Notes under the pieces: generated by a model
Told to the model about the DNA's origin: nothing
What the model saw: the letters and a program-made list of their open reading frames with translations, nothing else
The model's database searches: none
Position numbers and translations under genes: made by a program
Shown: in pieces, positions 52,049 through 60,475 of the stretch
Layout of the letters: each line of letters begins with the position of its first letter
Position numbering within the stretch: position 1 is the first letter of the stretch
NCBI RefSeq assembly: GCF_002078015.1
Contig: NZ_LWBP01000194.1
Span: 29,052 to 93,051 of the forward strand
Direction: 5' to 3'
DNA: 64,000 nt
From: Niastella populi
GTDB lineage: Bacteria > Bacteroidota > Bacteroidia > Chitinophagales > Chitinophagaceae

Positions 52049-52092
52049 TTCACAGTTCATAGTTCACAGTTCATAGTTCATAGTTTGCAGTA
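52046..52092. repeat. AGTTCACAGTTCAT repeat starting at a stop codon
   Basis: Heptamers AGTTCAC and AGTTCAT alternate from the TAG stop of the lipoprotein gene. The same placement is seen after the DeoR gene (25776). Confidence 0.85.
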
Positions 52093-52166
52093 CCCTGTTG
52101 CCGGCATTTACATTTAAACCGACCGGCCGGTTTCGAACCTCGCTATCAACTTTTCAATACAAACAC

Positions 52167-53759
52167 ATGACTTTACCTGAAGGCCTCTCACTGATACCTA
52201 TCACTTCATGGCAGAACGGCCATCAGAATTTCAGCGTTAACCTGACAAAAGATGCCAGTTTCAACATGCGCCTGCCCTTTGCATTTTCAGAACAGGAAAA
52301 GAATTATCACGCCACTACAAAAAACTTTCAATGGCTTATTCAACATGCCATCGATAACAACGTCAGTCTGCGGGCAATGGGCAATGGCTGGAGCTTTAGC
52401 GATGTGGCGGTTTGCAATGGCGGCATTGTAGATACCCGTGAGTTGCGTACTTTTTTCACCATTGGCAATAGTTTTTTATCGCCTCAATACCTCGCAATTG
52501 GCAAAACCGCAAAAGACCTGGTGTTCAGTCAATGCGGCATGAGCATTCTGCAGCTAAATAAAGAATTGGAAGAAGAGAACGGCTGGCTGCGATGCCTGCG
52601 CGCTTCGGGCGCCAGTAACGGGCAAACCATAGCCGGCGCTACATCAACCGGCACCCATGGCGCAGGCATTCATGCGGGCGCAGTACATGACGCCATTGTT
52701 GGCTTACACATTATCACCGGCGCCAACCGGCATGTTTGGCTCGAGCGCGCAACATATCCCGTGGCGTCACAGGCATTTACCGACTGGCTGGGCGCCGAAG
52801 TGTTCCGCGACGATGACCTGTTCAATGCAGCCGTTGTAAGTTTCGGCAGCTTTGGATTCATACACGGCGTAATGCTGGAAACCGAACCGATATACCTGCT
52901 CGAAAAATATACTGCAGCCAACATTCCCTTCAACGATAAATTAAAACAGGCCATCAATGAATGGAAGTTCGAAGCGCTGAACGATCTTCTCCCCTTTCCG
53001 CCCGAAAGCCCCGGCCGTAGTTTATACCATTTTGAAGTAGTGGTGAACCCCCACCGTTTTGCAACAGACGATGCCGACAAAGGTGTTTTTCTAAAAGCAA
53101 TGTATAAAACACCACACCGTACCGATTATACCAAACCGGCGCCACCGGCAGGCAACTTTCAATATGGCGATGAATTGCTCGGTCTTATTCAAACCATTCT
53201 CGATAATATAGGCAAAAAACTCACTCAGAAACTGGTGCCGCCATTGGTGACCAAATTATTTCCCCTGGCGTTTGCCAGCAATGAACAGGTTACCGGTACC
53301 ATTGGCGAAACCTTTACCAATACAAAATTCAGAGGGAAAGCTGCCAGCGCAGCCATCGCTATCGATACCGCCGATTCAAGCCGCGCCATTGAAGAAATTG
53401 TTGCATTGAATGCCAAAATACCGTTCGCGGGCGGACTGGCACTGCGTTTTGTAAAAGGCACCAACGCCACCTTAGGTTTTACCCGCTTCGAAAAAACCTG
53501 CGTGCTTGAAATGGATGGCGTTGAATCGGCCAGCAGTCGCAAGTTCTTCAATGCCGTATGGGAACGGTTCGAAGCAATAGGTTTGCCCTATACTTTACAC
53601 TGGGGCAAGATCAACTTCAACCTCAACGAAACCCGTATCCGCCAGATGTATGGCGATACCGCCGTTAACAAATGGCTTACCGCAAGAAATAAGTTACTCG
53701 ATGAGGTTACGCAAAAAGTGTTTACGAATGAGTTTATGATTCGAACCGGGCTCAGTTGA
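52167..53759 (+). CDS. FAD-binding oxidase, aldono-lactone oxidase-like (VAO/PCMH family)
   Basis: A 530-residue flavoenzyme. The PCMH FAD domain (about 65-250) includes LRAMGNGWSFSDVAV and TSTGTHGAG. The C-terminal part ends with LHWGKINFN, the HWGK motif found in L-gulono-, L-galactono- and D-arabinono-lactone oxidases. It should oxidise a sugar lactone or sugar alcohol with oxygen or another acceptor. No signal peptide is visible. ATG at 52167 (MTLPEGL) was taken; a TTG 23 codons upstream overlaps repeat sequence. Some members are alditol oxidases, a possible link to the polyol cluster, though distant. Confidence 0.85.
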   Translation: MTLPEGLSLIPITSWQNGHQNFSVNLTKDASFNMRLPFAFSEQEKNYHATTKNFQWLIQHAIDNNVSLRAMGNGWSFSDVAVCNGGIVDTRELRTFFTIGNSFLSPQYLAIGKTAKDLVFSQCGMSILQLNKELEEENGWLRCLRASGASNGQTIAGATSTGTHGAGIHAGAVHDAIVGLHIITGANRHVWLERATYPVASQAFTDWLGAEVFRDDDLFNAAVVSFGSFGFIHGVMLETEPIYLLEKYTAANIPFNDKLKQAINEWKFEALNDLLPFPPESPGRSLYHFEVVVNPHRFATDDADKGVFLKAMYKTPHRTDYTKPAPPAGNFQYGDELLGLIQTILDNIGKKLTQKLVPPLVTKLFPLAFASNEQVTGTIGETFTNTKFRGKAASAAIAIDTADSSRAIEEIVALNAKIPFAGGLALRFVKGTNATLGFTRFEKTCVLEMDGVESASSRKFFNAVWERFEAIGLPYTLHWGKINFNLNETRIRQMYGDTAVNKWLTARNKLLDEVTQKVFTNEFMIRTGLS

Positions 53760-53819
53760 GAAATGAAAAATAAAATTAGAATTGAGAAATCAGAAAGGGA
53801 ATACACCGGAACGGTAGCC

Positions 53820-54021
53820 CGGGCGTGAAACGAGAAACGTGAAACGGTCATGTACCTGGGGCTCACTAAAAAATTTTATACTTGCTACAATTCCAATGCT
53901 CCAATCAACCATGCTAATGTTCAACTTACTTTTTCATTCCTCATTTCTCATTCCTCATTTTGTCTTAGTCCTGCTTCTACATTCAACATTGAACGTTCGA
54001 TATTCAATATTCCCCGCAGCA
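53820..54021. repeat. Gap combining GTGAAAC, GAGGAAT and GAATATT words
   Basis: GTGAAACGAGAAACGTGAAAC (in pieces, 53826-53846), CATTCCTCATTTCTCATTCC-type words (53936-53958) and TTCAACATTGAACGTTCG words (53980-54012) lie in one spacer between convergent genes. The last two families also occur together at 13665-13745, in the opposite sense. Confidence 0.7.
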
Positions 54022-55149
54022 CTACACCTTCACATAGATCTTCTTCTTATCCATCCAATACCCAACGGCCCAACACAGCAACATATACGCAATGGCCTGT
54101 AACAACGACCCCACGTACGGGGTGGCGTAAATGAAAATGTTATCATAGATCCACCTGAATACGGTTGTGCCCGAGGACAGGCGGAATGTATTCCACACAT
54201 ATACCAGCAGTTCCGACAACAGGTAAATGAATAACGGGTTTCTGCCAAATACCTGGAAGAAGGGCGTCCAGGAGGTTTGTTGCCGAAGATCGGCAATGTA
54301 AACGATGGCTGCTATGATGAGGCAGTCGAGCCCTACCGTATGCAGTACGAAAGAGCTTGTCCATAATCTTTTATTGAAAGGGAAAGAATAATTCCAGAAA
54401 TGCGCGAGGATCAGCAATGCAAAACCGGCAAGCATCAATTTGGTAAGTGCTTCATACGTGCCGCCTTTTTGCTGTAAATATTTTCCCACCCAGTAACCCG
54501 CCACTACGTTGCCAATGGCCGGGAACGTACTTAAAAACCCCTCGGGATCAAATGGCACGCCGCTGCCATGGTATAAATGGTTGGGACCCACCAGTAACAG
54601 ATCGAGTTTTACAACGGCATTGCCCTGCAGCGAGAACGGATCGGGCGCATCGCCAAAGAAGTACAACACCGGGTAGTATAGTATCAAAATAGCGGCGGTT
54701 ATGATAACGGTTGCGCGGAACTTTAAAAAGTAAAACATCAGCGACGCAAAACAATAGGCTAATGCTATGCGCTGTAAAACGCCAAAAACGCGCGTTTTTT
54801 CAAATGGCAAAAAGAAGTATTCGCCCGTTTTTTCATCGGGGCGTACAAAAGGGAACCAGTACATCAGGTAACCCAGTAAAAAAATAAGCAGGGTACGTTT
54901 ACATATTTTAGAAAGCACAAACGAGGTAGAAGCTGTTTCCCACTTCGGCATCACAAAGCTCATGGCATTGCCTACGGCAAATAAAAAAGAAGGAAATACC
55001 AGGTCGGTGGGAGTAAAACCATGCCACCTGGCATGCATCAGGGGCGCAAAGGTATGGTCGCCGTCGGGTGAGGTATTAACAATGATCATGAAGCAGATCG
55101 TCATGCCCCGGAATACATCAAGGGCCAGGAATCGCTTTTGTTGTAGCAT
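54022..55149 (-). CDS. HGSNAT-like membrane acyltransferase (DUF5009 type)
   Basis: A 375-residue inner-membrane protein with about 10 helices. It begins RFLALDVFRGMTICFMIIVN and has GFTPTDLVFPSFLFAVGNAM, the hallmark of bacterial relatives of heparan-alpha-glucosaminide N-acetyltransferase (NagX/YeiB-like). Conserved His in MHARWHGF may carry the acetyl group. It probably moves acetyl units across the membrane to a glycan or amino sugar; in Bacteroidota it usually occurs in glycan-use regions. Confidence 0.9.
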   Translation of the reverse strand: MLQQKRFLALDVFRGMTICFMIIVNTSPDGDHTFAPLMHARWHGFTPTDLVFPSFLFAVGNAMSFVMPKWETASTSFVLSKICKRTLLIFLLGYLMYWFPFVRPDEKTGEYFFLPFEKTRVFGVLQRIALAYCFASLMFYFLKFRATVIITAAILILYYPVLYFFGDAPDPFSLQGNAVVKLDLLLVGPNHLYHGSGVPFDPEGFLSTFPAIGNVVAGYWVGKYLQQKGGTYEALTKLMLAGFALLILAHFWNYSFPFNKRLWTSSFVLHTVGLDCLIIAAIVYIADLRQQTSWTPFFQVFGRNPLFIYLLSELLVYVWNTFRLSSGTTVFRWIYDNIFIYATPYVGSLLQAIAYMLLCWAVGYWMDKKKIYVKV

Positions 55150-55247
55150 GTTAGTTATAAAGATTAACGCAGCAGTAATACCTGAACCGGTCGAAAATAA
55201 TCAATTCAGGTGAATACGCAAATTCCTGCAGCTACCTGCCCTCCTTT

Positions 55248-55430
55248 TTATTTTTTTACCGCGATGTTCAACGCGGCCGTCATCCTGTAAAACAACGCCC
55301 TGTTCCCGTACACGCCCCTGAAGCGGAACGATTGCGGTCCGCGGGCATTGTTCAATGCGCCTTTATTGGCGGTATACCCGGCGTAAAGCTGGACCAACCC
55401 GGTTCCATCTGGTATGTTTTGTAACCTGTT
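55248..55430 (-). pseudogene. Remnant of an alkaline phosphatase-type domain
   Basis: A 60-codon open frame in a different phase from the overlapping GDPD-like gene reads IPDGTGLVQLYAGYTANKGALN and then ends RGVYGNRALFYRMTAALNIAVKK with a TAA at 55248. The first part is the metal-site start of PhoA-type alkaline phosphatases, which in Bacteroidota can be fused to a GDPD/PI-PLC domain. The second part is that family's C-terminus. The 300 or so residues between are missing, and a frameshift separates it from the phosphodiesterase. Confidence 0.75.
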
Positions 55431-56218
55431 TCATTCTTAAAAGAGCTTGCCGGTAATTTTCGCAGGAAGCCGGCCAATGCCCGGATACTGTCGGTATTTA
55501 TATAATCCACCTCCAGCTTTATCAACTGGTACCATGCATTGGTAAAATCGGGCGAAGCCCAGAAACGCACCGGTTTACGCAGCGCATGCGCATGGTTTAC
55601 CGCCCGTTGCAGCGAATCCCATTGTGAAGCGGGAATAATTCCGTTGCCGCTCCACGACGTATATTTTTTCAGGTCGGCGCTCATCATAACAATGCGCGAC
55701 AGGGCCTCAGCCGGGTATTCTTTTTCCAACTCGCCGTCAAAACCAATGTAAGCAGGGTAAGAGGTAAAAGCCGACACATCGGGCCGGTTACCGCTGATGG
55801 CGATCTGCAGGGAAGAACAACCGGTGAGCACCGGATATTTCTGCAACAGTTCCACCAACGTACGCAGGGTGGTATCGCCATTTGTTTTCAGATCGATCAT
55901 CAACTGCAGCCGGCGGCTGGTATCGGCGTAAATATGGCCTTTGTTCTTTTTAACTAATCGCGCCAGCGGCTTCAGGTACATCTCTTCGAGGGTACGACCG
56001 GGTCTCAGTTCCTCTGCTTTGTGCGCCACGAGCAACTGGCCATTATGCCAGAAAACATCTGCCTCTACCGACCCGAACATTTCACTGTATGCGGTATGCA
56101 AAGGCACGGGTTGTTCGTAATCATTATGGGAATGCGCGTTGGCGGTTGTATATTGTTTCGGCTGGGCGAATGTTGCCGTGCCGATAAGAAGCAATAACGA
56201 AAAAACTATCTTATTCAA
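55352..56218 (-). CDS. GDPD/PI-PLC-like phosphodiesterase, C-terminally truncated
   Basis: A 288-residue secreted protein (signal peptide 1-18, TFAQP) of the PI-PLC/GDPD-like TIM-barrel family (AIM6-like). His29/His31-Asn32-Asp33 in AHSHNDYE, Glu52/Asp54 in VEADVF and His66 in VAHKAEE form the usual catalytic site. The last 18 residues (MEPGWSSFTPGIPPIKAH) are a frameshifted reading of the alkaline-phosphatase remnant at 55248-55430, so the natural protein was probably a much longer two-domain enzyme. The phosphodiesterase domain may still work by itself. Confidence 0.85.
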   Translation of the reverse strand: MNKIVFSLLLLIGTATFAQPKQYTTANAHSHNDYEQPVPLHTAYSEMFGSVEADVFWHNGQLLVAHKAEELRPGRTLEEMYLKPLARLVKKNKGHIYADTSRRLQLMIDLKTNGDTTLRTLVELLQKYPVLTGCSSLQIAISGNRPDVSAFTSYPAYIGFDGELEKEYPAEALSRIVMMSADLKKYTSWSGNGIIPASQWDSLQRAVNHAHALRKPVRFWASPDFTNAWYQLIKLEVDYINTDSIRALAGFLRKLPASSFKNETGYKTYQMEPGWSSFTPGIPPIKAH

Positions 56219-56230
56219 TTGAATTAGTTT

Positions 56231-56391
56231 AGTTGTTCAATTATTCAGTTATTCAGTTGTTCAGTTGTTCAGTTGTTCAGTTGTTCAGTTGTTCAGTTGT
56301 TCAGTTGTTCAAACTCGCTACTAATAGTGAGTCAGTGAAATTGATGAACTCAATAACTCATGAACTTAATAACTGAATAACTGAACAACTG
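56231..56391. repeat. TTGTTCAG array with conserved tail, copy 2
   Basis: Nine octamers (one TTGTTCAA, two TTATTCAG and six TTGTTCAG, 56233-56304) are followed by an 85-nt tail nearly identical to that at 17060-17139, including the CTCGCTA/TAGTGAG hairpin with one wobble. Here it lies between two divergent gene starts rather than at a 3' end. Confidence 0.9.
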
Positions 56392-56506
56392 GCTTTCCCG
56401 CGCAAGATAGAAGTTATAGCACCATTTAACAGGTATTGATAATTAAGAAATTATTAGCTACTTCCACATCGGGCAATTGCTTAATTTGAGGGCAGAACCC
56501 TGACCC

Positions 56507-57145
56507 ATGCCAGTAAACCGTCAACTTATTGTCCTGCTGTTTTGCGCCACCCTTTTGAGTTATTGCTCCAGCCCTGTTAAACCGGAGAAGAAACACAAGA
56601 TCGGGTTACAACCGCTTGAAAAGTACGATACCGCTCAATTGCGATTTATTCAACAGGAACTGCAGCTGTTCTTTAAAGTACCGGTGGTAATTTTGAAAGA
56701 AACACCCATTCCGCGGTCATTTCTCAATACCACAAAGGGCGAACGCTACTCCGCCGACTCAATAATTAAATGGATGGCCCATACGGCGCCGGATTCGATC
56801 ACCAAAGTGGTGGCCATTACCCATAAAGACCTTTTTACCAGCAAATGGGAAAACGGACACATAAAAAAGCCCGGGAGCACCTATGCCGTTTGGGGCATTT
56901 TTGGACTGGGTTTTAAACCCGGGCGGTCATGCGTTGTGAGCGATCACCGCCTGCGCACCCATAATTCCGCGCAATTTCACCACCGCCTACGCACCGTTGT
57001 CATTCATGAACTGGGGCACAACCAGGGGCTTTCGCATTGTGCTACTGAAAAATGTATTATGAGCGACGCCAATGAACGGATCCAAACCGTTGATAACAGT
57101 TCAAATGAATACTGTACCCGGTGCAATAACCGGTTGTCTGGTTAA
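56507..57145 (+). CDS. Archaemetzincin-like zinc metalloprotease lipoprotein
   Basis: A 212-residue protein. The N-terminal signal ends in a lipobox (LLSYC, Cys20), so it should be membrane-anchored. The zinc motif HELGHNQGLSHC (near 165-176) is followed by CIM at four residues and CTRC close to the C-terminus. This is the archaemetzincin signature: three His ligands, a general-base Glu and four structural Cys. Archaemetzincins are aminopeptidases or proteases usually found in the cytoplasm, so an exported lipoprotein form is unusual. A TTAATTTG box about 20 nt upstream could be its promoter. Confidence 0.85.
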   Translation: MPVNRQLIVLLFCATLLSYCSSPVKPEKKHKIGLQPLEKYDTAQLRFIQQELQLFFKVPVVILKETPIPRSFLNTTKGERYSADSIIKWMAHTAPDSITKVVAITHKDLFTSKWENGHIKKPGSTYAVWGIFGLGFKPGRSCVVSDHRLRTHNSAQFHHRLRTVVIHELGHNQGLSHCATEKCIMSDANERIQTVDNSSNEYCTRCNNRLSG

Positions 57146-57179
57146 AATTTCCCTAAGCGTTTCAAGTCTTACATACAGG

Positions 57180-57362
57180 TGTTTCCCTAGCTATTTCCCG
57201 GAAAAATGAATCGCTTATCCGGAAAAGCGTGTTGTTTACCGGAAGATAGATCGTTTATCCGGAAAAAGGGCCTATTTCACGGAAGAATGGATTATTTGTC
57301 CGGAAAATGGGGTTGTTTCCCGCAAGAATGGATCATTGTTCGGAAAAACGTTCCTGTTTCCC
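57180..57362. repeat. Degenerate 40-41 nt tandem repeat (TCCGGAAAA / TTTCCCGGAAG)
   Basis: Four to five units of about 40-41 nt, each with TCCGGAAAA and, about 20 nt later, GTTTCCCGSAAG. Unit lengths are not multiples of three, so a coding explanation is unlikely, although one frame is open for 68 codons. It is unlike the heptamer arrays. It follows the archaemetzincin gene by about 35 nt. Confidence 0.7.
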
Positions 57363-57692
57363 GGGATTTATCAATAATAAAAACCCTCCCGGTACATTGT
57401 GCCCGGGGATAATTATAGGATGCCGGCATCGGGCAACATTTTATTTAAGACGTAAGGGTTTCCACGCCACCCGGCCTTCCGTATCGGAAACAGAGGCCGC
57501 GTTAATGGCAAAACCTTTTATCTGTACTTGTGAGGCAGAGATCGTCTATGATAAATACCGGATAATTCCTAAAGGCAAAAAGCCGTTGGAAACAAACCCA
57601 ACAGCTTTCCATAATTATCTTTTAATTGTTTTCAACCTTAAGCCTGAACCTGTTTTCGCTTCAGGCTTTTCGCCTAAGCTCACAGCTTGCAC
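57363..57692. other. Spacer before the DUF4861 gene stop
   Basis: About 330 nt. The last 55 nt are AAGCTG-type words (in minus sense GTGCAAGCTGTGAGC begins right after the DUF4861 stop). The rest has no recognisable feature. Confidence 0.45.
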
Positions 57693-58949
57693 TCACTGCA
57701 GGTCTTTCAACAAAAACGCTTTGAACTTTTCTTCACTGGTGAACCGTTCATCGCTTTTTTCCCAACCGGCATAAAAACGGAAGACAACGGGTTCCTTTTC
57801 ATTGATACCGGCCTTTATTATATAGGTATTCTGAATATCGGTATTCGCATTGGGCGTTGTGGCAATACCCGTTACCTGTTCAGCAGGCATAACAATGGCC
57901 ATACCGAGTTTGTCTTTATTTTCCGATTGCACATCATAGGTATAGATGCCCTTATAACCGGCGCCTTCCATTTTATATACTTCTTTGCTATGCAGGTTCA
58001 CAATACCCGTTACCAGTTCTGCGCCCTTCGGTGCACCGGTTATGGTTATATAACTTTCATAGCAGTATTTATTGGCCCAGATATGAATTTCTTCCGTCAC
58101 CGTTACAGGCTCCATGCCTTCGGCTATTTTCCAGTTGGTATATTTCAACCGGCAGATGGCACGAACCGGACCATCGGCCACTTTTTCATAGGTCACCTGC
58201 TGAATGTTCTTACCGCCCAACCGCACGAGTGTATCTTTTCCATCCCGTAAAGGAACCTGCAACGCCAGTGAACCGGCGCCCAGCGATGCGCCTACCTTCA
58301 ATACATCCATTCCCCAATCGGCCTGGTGATGATAATTTTTTGAAGTGTCCGTACCCGCTTCATCGAGCACCATGCGGGGTGTTGTTTTACCCCAGATATC
58401 TTTTCCATTACGTACATCAAAATATAAACGGAAACCCACCTTATCGTTTTCCCAGGCCGGCCCTTCGGTAAGATAAGGCGGTAACGGTTGTTTTGAAAAA
58501 TCGGTTGGCAATGCATTTAGCGGCATGGTATCTTTTTCCAGCGAAACCGGCCCGAACGTATTATCGGCATTTTTTTTCATATGCCGTACATGCGCACGTA
58601 CTACCGCTTTTACCGTTGCAGGCGCATCGGCAATGGCTGGTTTGAAAACTACTTTTTCTTTGGGCTGAAAGGAATACAAAAAAGCCGCTTCATCCCACTG
58701 GCCGTCGCCATCGAGGTCGTCGAACTGGATAACCATTGGAACACCGGTGGGCTTGTTCATGGTGAAATACTTACCGGCAGCAATGGGGCCTGTTTGTTCT
58801 TCGACGGCTTTTCTTTTTACAACGATCAGTTCGTCTTCCCGCGGTTCGTTTTTAGGATTGCTGAATTCGAATGGTTTCGGTGATCTGGCCGACTGGCAGG
58901 AAGCGAGAATGGTTACAATAACAAAAAACTGTGATATATTTAATTTCAT
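57693..58949 (-). CDS. DUF4861-family lipoprotein
   Basis: A 418-residue protein with a lipoprotein signal (lipobox LASC, Cys18). The body, with GVPMVIQFDDLDGDGQWDE and YYHHQADWGMDVLKVG-like phrases, matches DUF4861, a beta-sandwich family found in Bacteroidota polysaccharide-use loci next to pectin- and ulvan-degrading enzymes and possibly acting on unsaturated uronides. ATG at 58949 (MKLNISQFF) starts the signal. The sugar porter gene is upstream on the same strand, separated by a repeat. Confidence 0.87.
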   Translation of the reverse strand: MKLNISQFFVIVTILASCQSARSPKPFEFSNPKNEPREDELIVVKRKAVEEQTGPIAAGKYFTMNKPTGVPMVIQFDDLDGDGQWDEAAFLYSFQPKEKVVFKPAIADAPATVKAVVRAHVRHMKKNADNTFGPVSLEKDTMPLNALPTDFSKQPLPPYLTEGPAWENDKVGFRLYFDVRNGKDIWGKTTPRMVLDEAGTDTSKNYHHQADWGMDVLKVGASLGAGSLALQVPLRDGKDTLVRLGGKNIQQVTYEKVADGPVRAICRLKYTNWKIAEGMEPVTVTEEIHIWANKYCYESYITITGAPKGAELVTGIVNLHSKEVYKMEGAGYKGIYTYDVQSENKDKLGMAIVMPAEQVTGIATTPNANTDIQNTYIIKAGINEKEPVVFRFYAGWEKSDERFTSEEKFKAFLLKDLQ

Positions 58950-58974
58950 CGTGGAAGGTTGATTGTGCTGCAAA

Positions 58975-59074
58975 ATAATAAATGTGATAATTCGATAATT
59001 CGATAATGTGATAATGAATACCAGCTATCAGCGGGCCTGCCATTATCAAATTATCACATCATCACATTATCAAA
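58975..59074. repeat. GATAATTC/TTTGATAATG octamer inverted repeat
   Basis: GATAATTC, GATAATGT and GATAATGA octamers (58987-59018) face inverted TTATCAAA and TTATCACA words (59042-59078) across a GC-rich core. In minus sense the array starts at the TAA stop of the sugar porter. Confidence 0.85.
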
Positions 59075-60475
59075 TTATTTAACCAACTTCCTCTCCAACT
59101 CCTCGAGTGACACCCCTTTCGTTTCGGGGACCTTTGTTAGCACCCATATCAGCTGCAATGCCATCATAAAGGCGAAGAAAGCGAAGATGGGCCATGGATT
59201 GTCTTTGAAGATCCCATCCTGCTCATCGAGAAACACGGGAACGATCAGCGTGATGATCGCTGCAAAAACCCAGTGCACGCTGGCGCCGAATGATTGTCCA
59301 ACCGCACGAACCTTATTGGGCGAGATCTCCGCAATAAACACCCAGATCACCGCGCCCTGCCCTATGGCATGCGCAGCAATGAACAACAATAAAAATACCA
59401 TCAGCAAACCGGCGCTTGCCTGCGCATAAAAGCACCAGGCAACCATGGCCAAACTGATTATATAACCAAAGGAGCCAATGATGAGCAGCGTTCTGCGGCC
59501 CAGTTTGTCGATCAGGTATAAACCGGCGAAAGTAAAAAGCAGGTTGATACCGCCGATGGCAATGGAGTTTAATAAAGATTCTTTGGCAGCCAGACCGGCG
59601 CGGCCCAGGATCTCCGGCGCATAGTATAAAATGAAATTGATGCCCGACCACTGGTTAAAGAATGCTACCAGGAAGGTAAGCCAGAGGATCGTTTTGTATT
59701 TTGAACTGAAAAAGCTTTTGCTATCCTGGCCCGCATGCGATTCGTGCTGTACGCTCTCGTTGATCAGTTTTATTTCTTCATCGATATTGTTCATCCCCAG
59801 CCGTTCCATTACCTGGCGGGCGGCGGCGTCGTTTTTCTTTACCGATACCAGCCAGCGCGGACTTTCAGGAATACCGAAAACCATTAATGTATAGATCAGC
59901 GAAGGAACAGCCATAACACCCAGCATCCAGCGCCAGTCGTTAATGCCGCCAACACCCTGTAAAAAATAGTTCGACAGGAAGGCTACCAGTATACCAAATA
60001 CGATATTGAACTGGTACATGGCTACCAAACGTCCTCTTGTAGCGGGAGTAGAAATTTCAGAAACATACGTAGGCGCGGCAACGGAAGAAACGCCGATACC
60101 AAGGCCACCAATAAACCGGAAGAAGGAAAAAGTATAGGGGTCGGTTGCCAGTGCTGAACCAATGGCCGACACGCTGAAGAGGATGCCCACCCATAACAAT
60201 ACTTTCTTCCGGCCATATTTTTGCGAAGGCCAGCCGCCTAAAATAGCCCCTGCCACCGTGCCCCACAAGGCCATCGACATTATAAAGAAGCCATGAAACA
60301 GCGTGGATGTATGCCACAATTCTTTTATTGGCTGGTTGGCGCCTGAAATTACAACAGTGTCGAACCCGAAAATAAAACCGGCAAGGGCAGCAATCAATGA
60401 TATACCGAACAGATTGGCCGATGATGTAGTGGCGCCTTTCTGTGTGGTAGTTCCGGTATCGAATGAAACTTGCAT
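59075..60475 (-). CDS. Sugar porter-family MFS transporter
   Basis: A 466-residue inner-membrane symporter with 12 helices. Family signatures are present: GFIFGFDTVVISG near the N-terminus, GRKKVLLW and GRRTLLIIG in the two loops, PESPRWLV after helix 6 and PETKG at the C-terminus. It should import a hexose or pentose with protons (XylE/GLUT type). The start at 60475 (MQVSFDTG) is used; 18 codons upstream are not family-like. It lies upstream of the DUF4861 gene and may bring in the product of the pathway it serves. Confidence 0.93.
   Translation of the reverse strand: MQVSFDTGTTTQKGATTSSANLFGISLIAALAGFIFGFDTVVISGANQPIKELWHTSTLFHGFFIMSMALWGTVAGAILGGWPSQKYGRKKVLLWVGILFSVSAIGSALATDPYTFSFFRFIGGLGIGVSSVAAPTYVSEISTPATRGRLVAMYQFNIVFGILVAFLSNYFLQGVGGINDWRWMLGVMAVPSLIYTLMVFGIPESPRWLVSVKKNDAAARQVMERLGMNNIDEEIKLINESVQHESHAGQDSKSFFSSKYKTILWLTFLVAFFNQWSGINFILYYAPEILGRAGLAAKESLLNSIAIGGINLLFTFAGLYLIDKLGRRTLLIIGSFGYIISLAMVAWCFYAQASAGLLMVFLLLFIAAHAIGQGAVIWVFIAEISPNKVRAVGQSFGASVHWVFAAIITLIVPVFLDEQDGIFKDNPWPIFAFFAFMMALQLIWVLTKVPETKGVSLEELERKLVK

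Noticed and set aside
57206..57412. 68-codon frame across the CCGGAAAA repeat
   Set aside because: Repeat units are 40-41 nt, so successive units fall out of phase; the open frame looks accidental.
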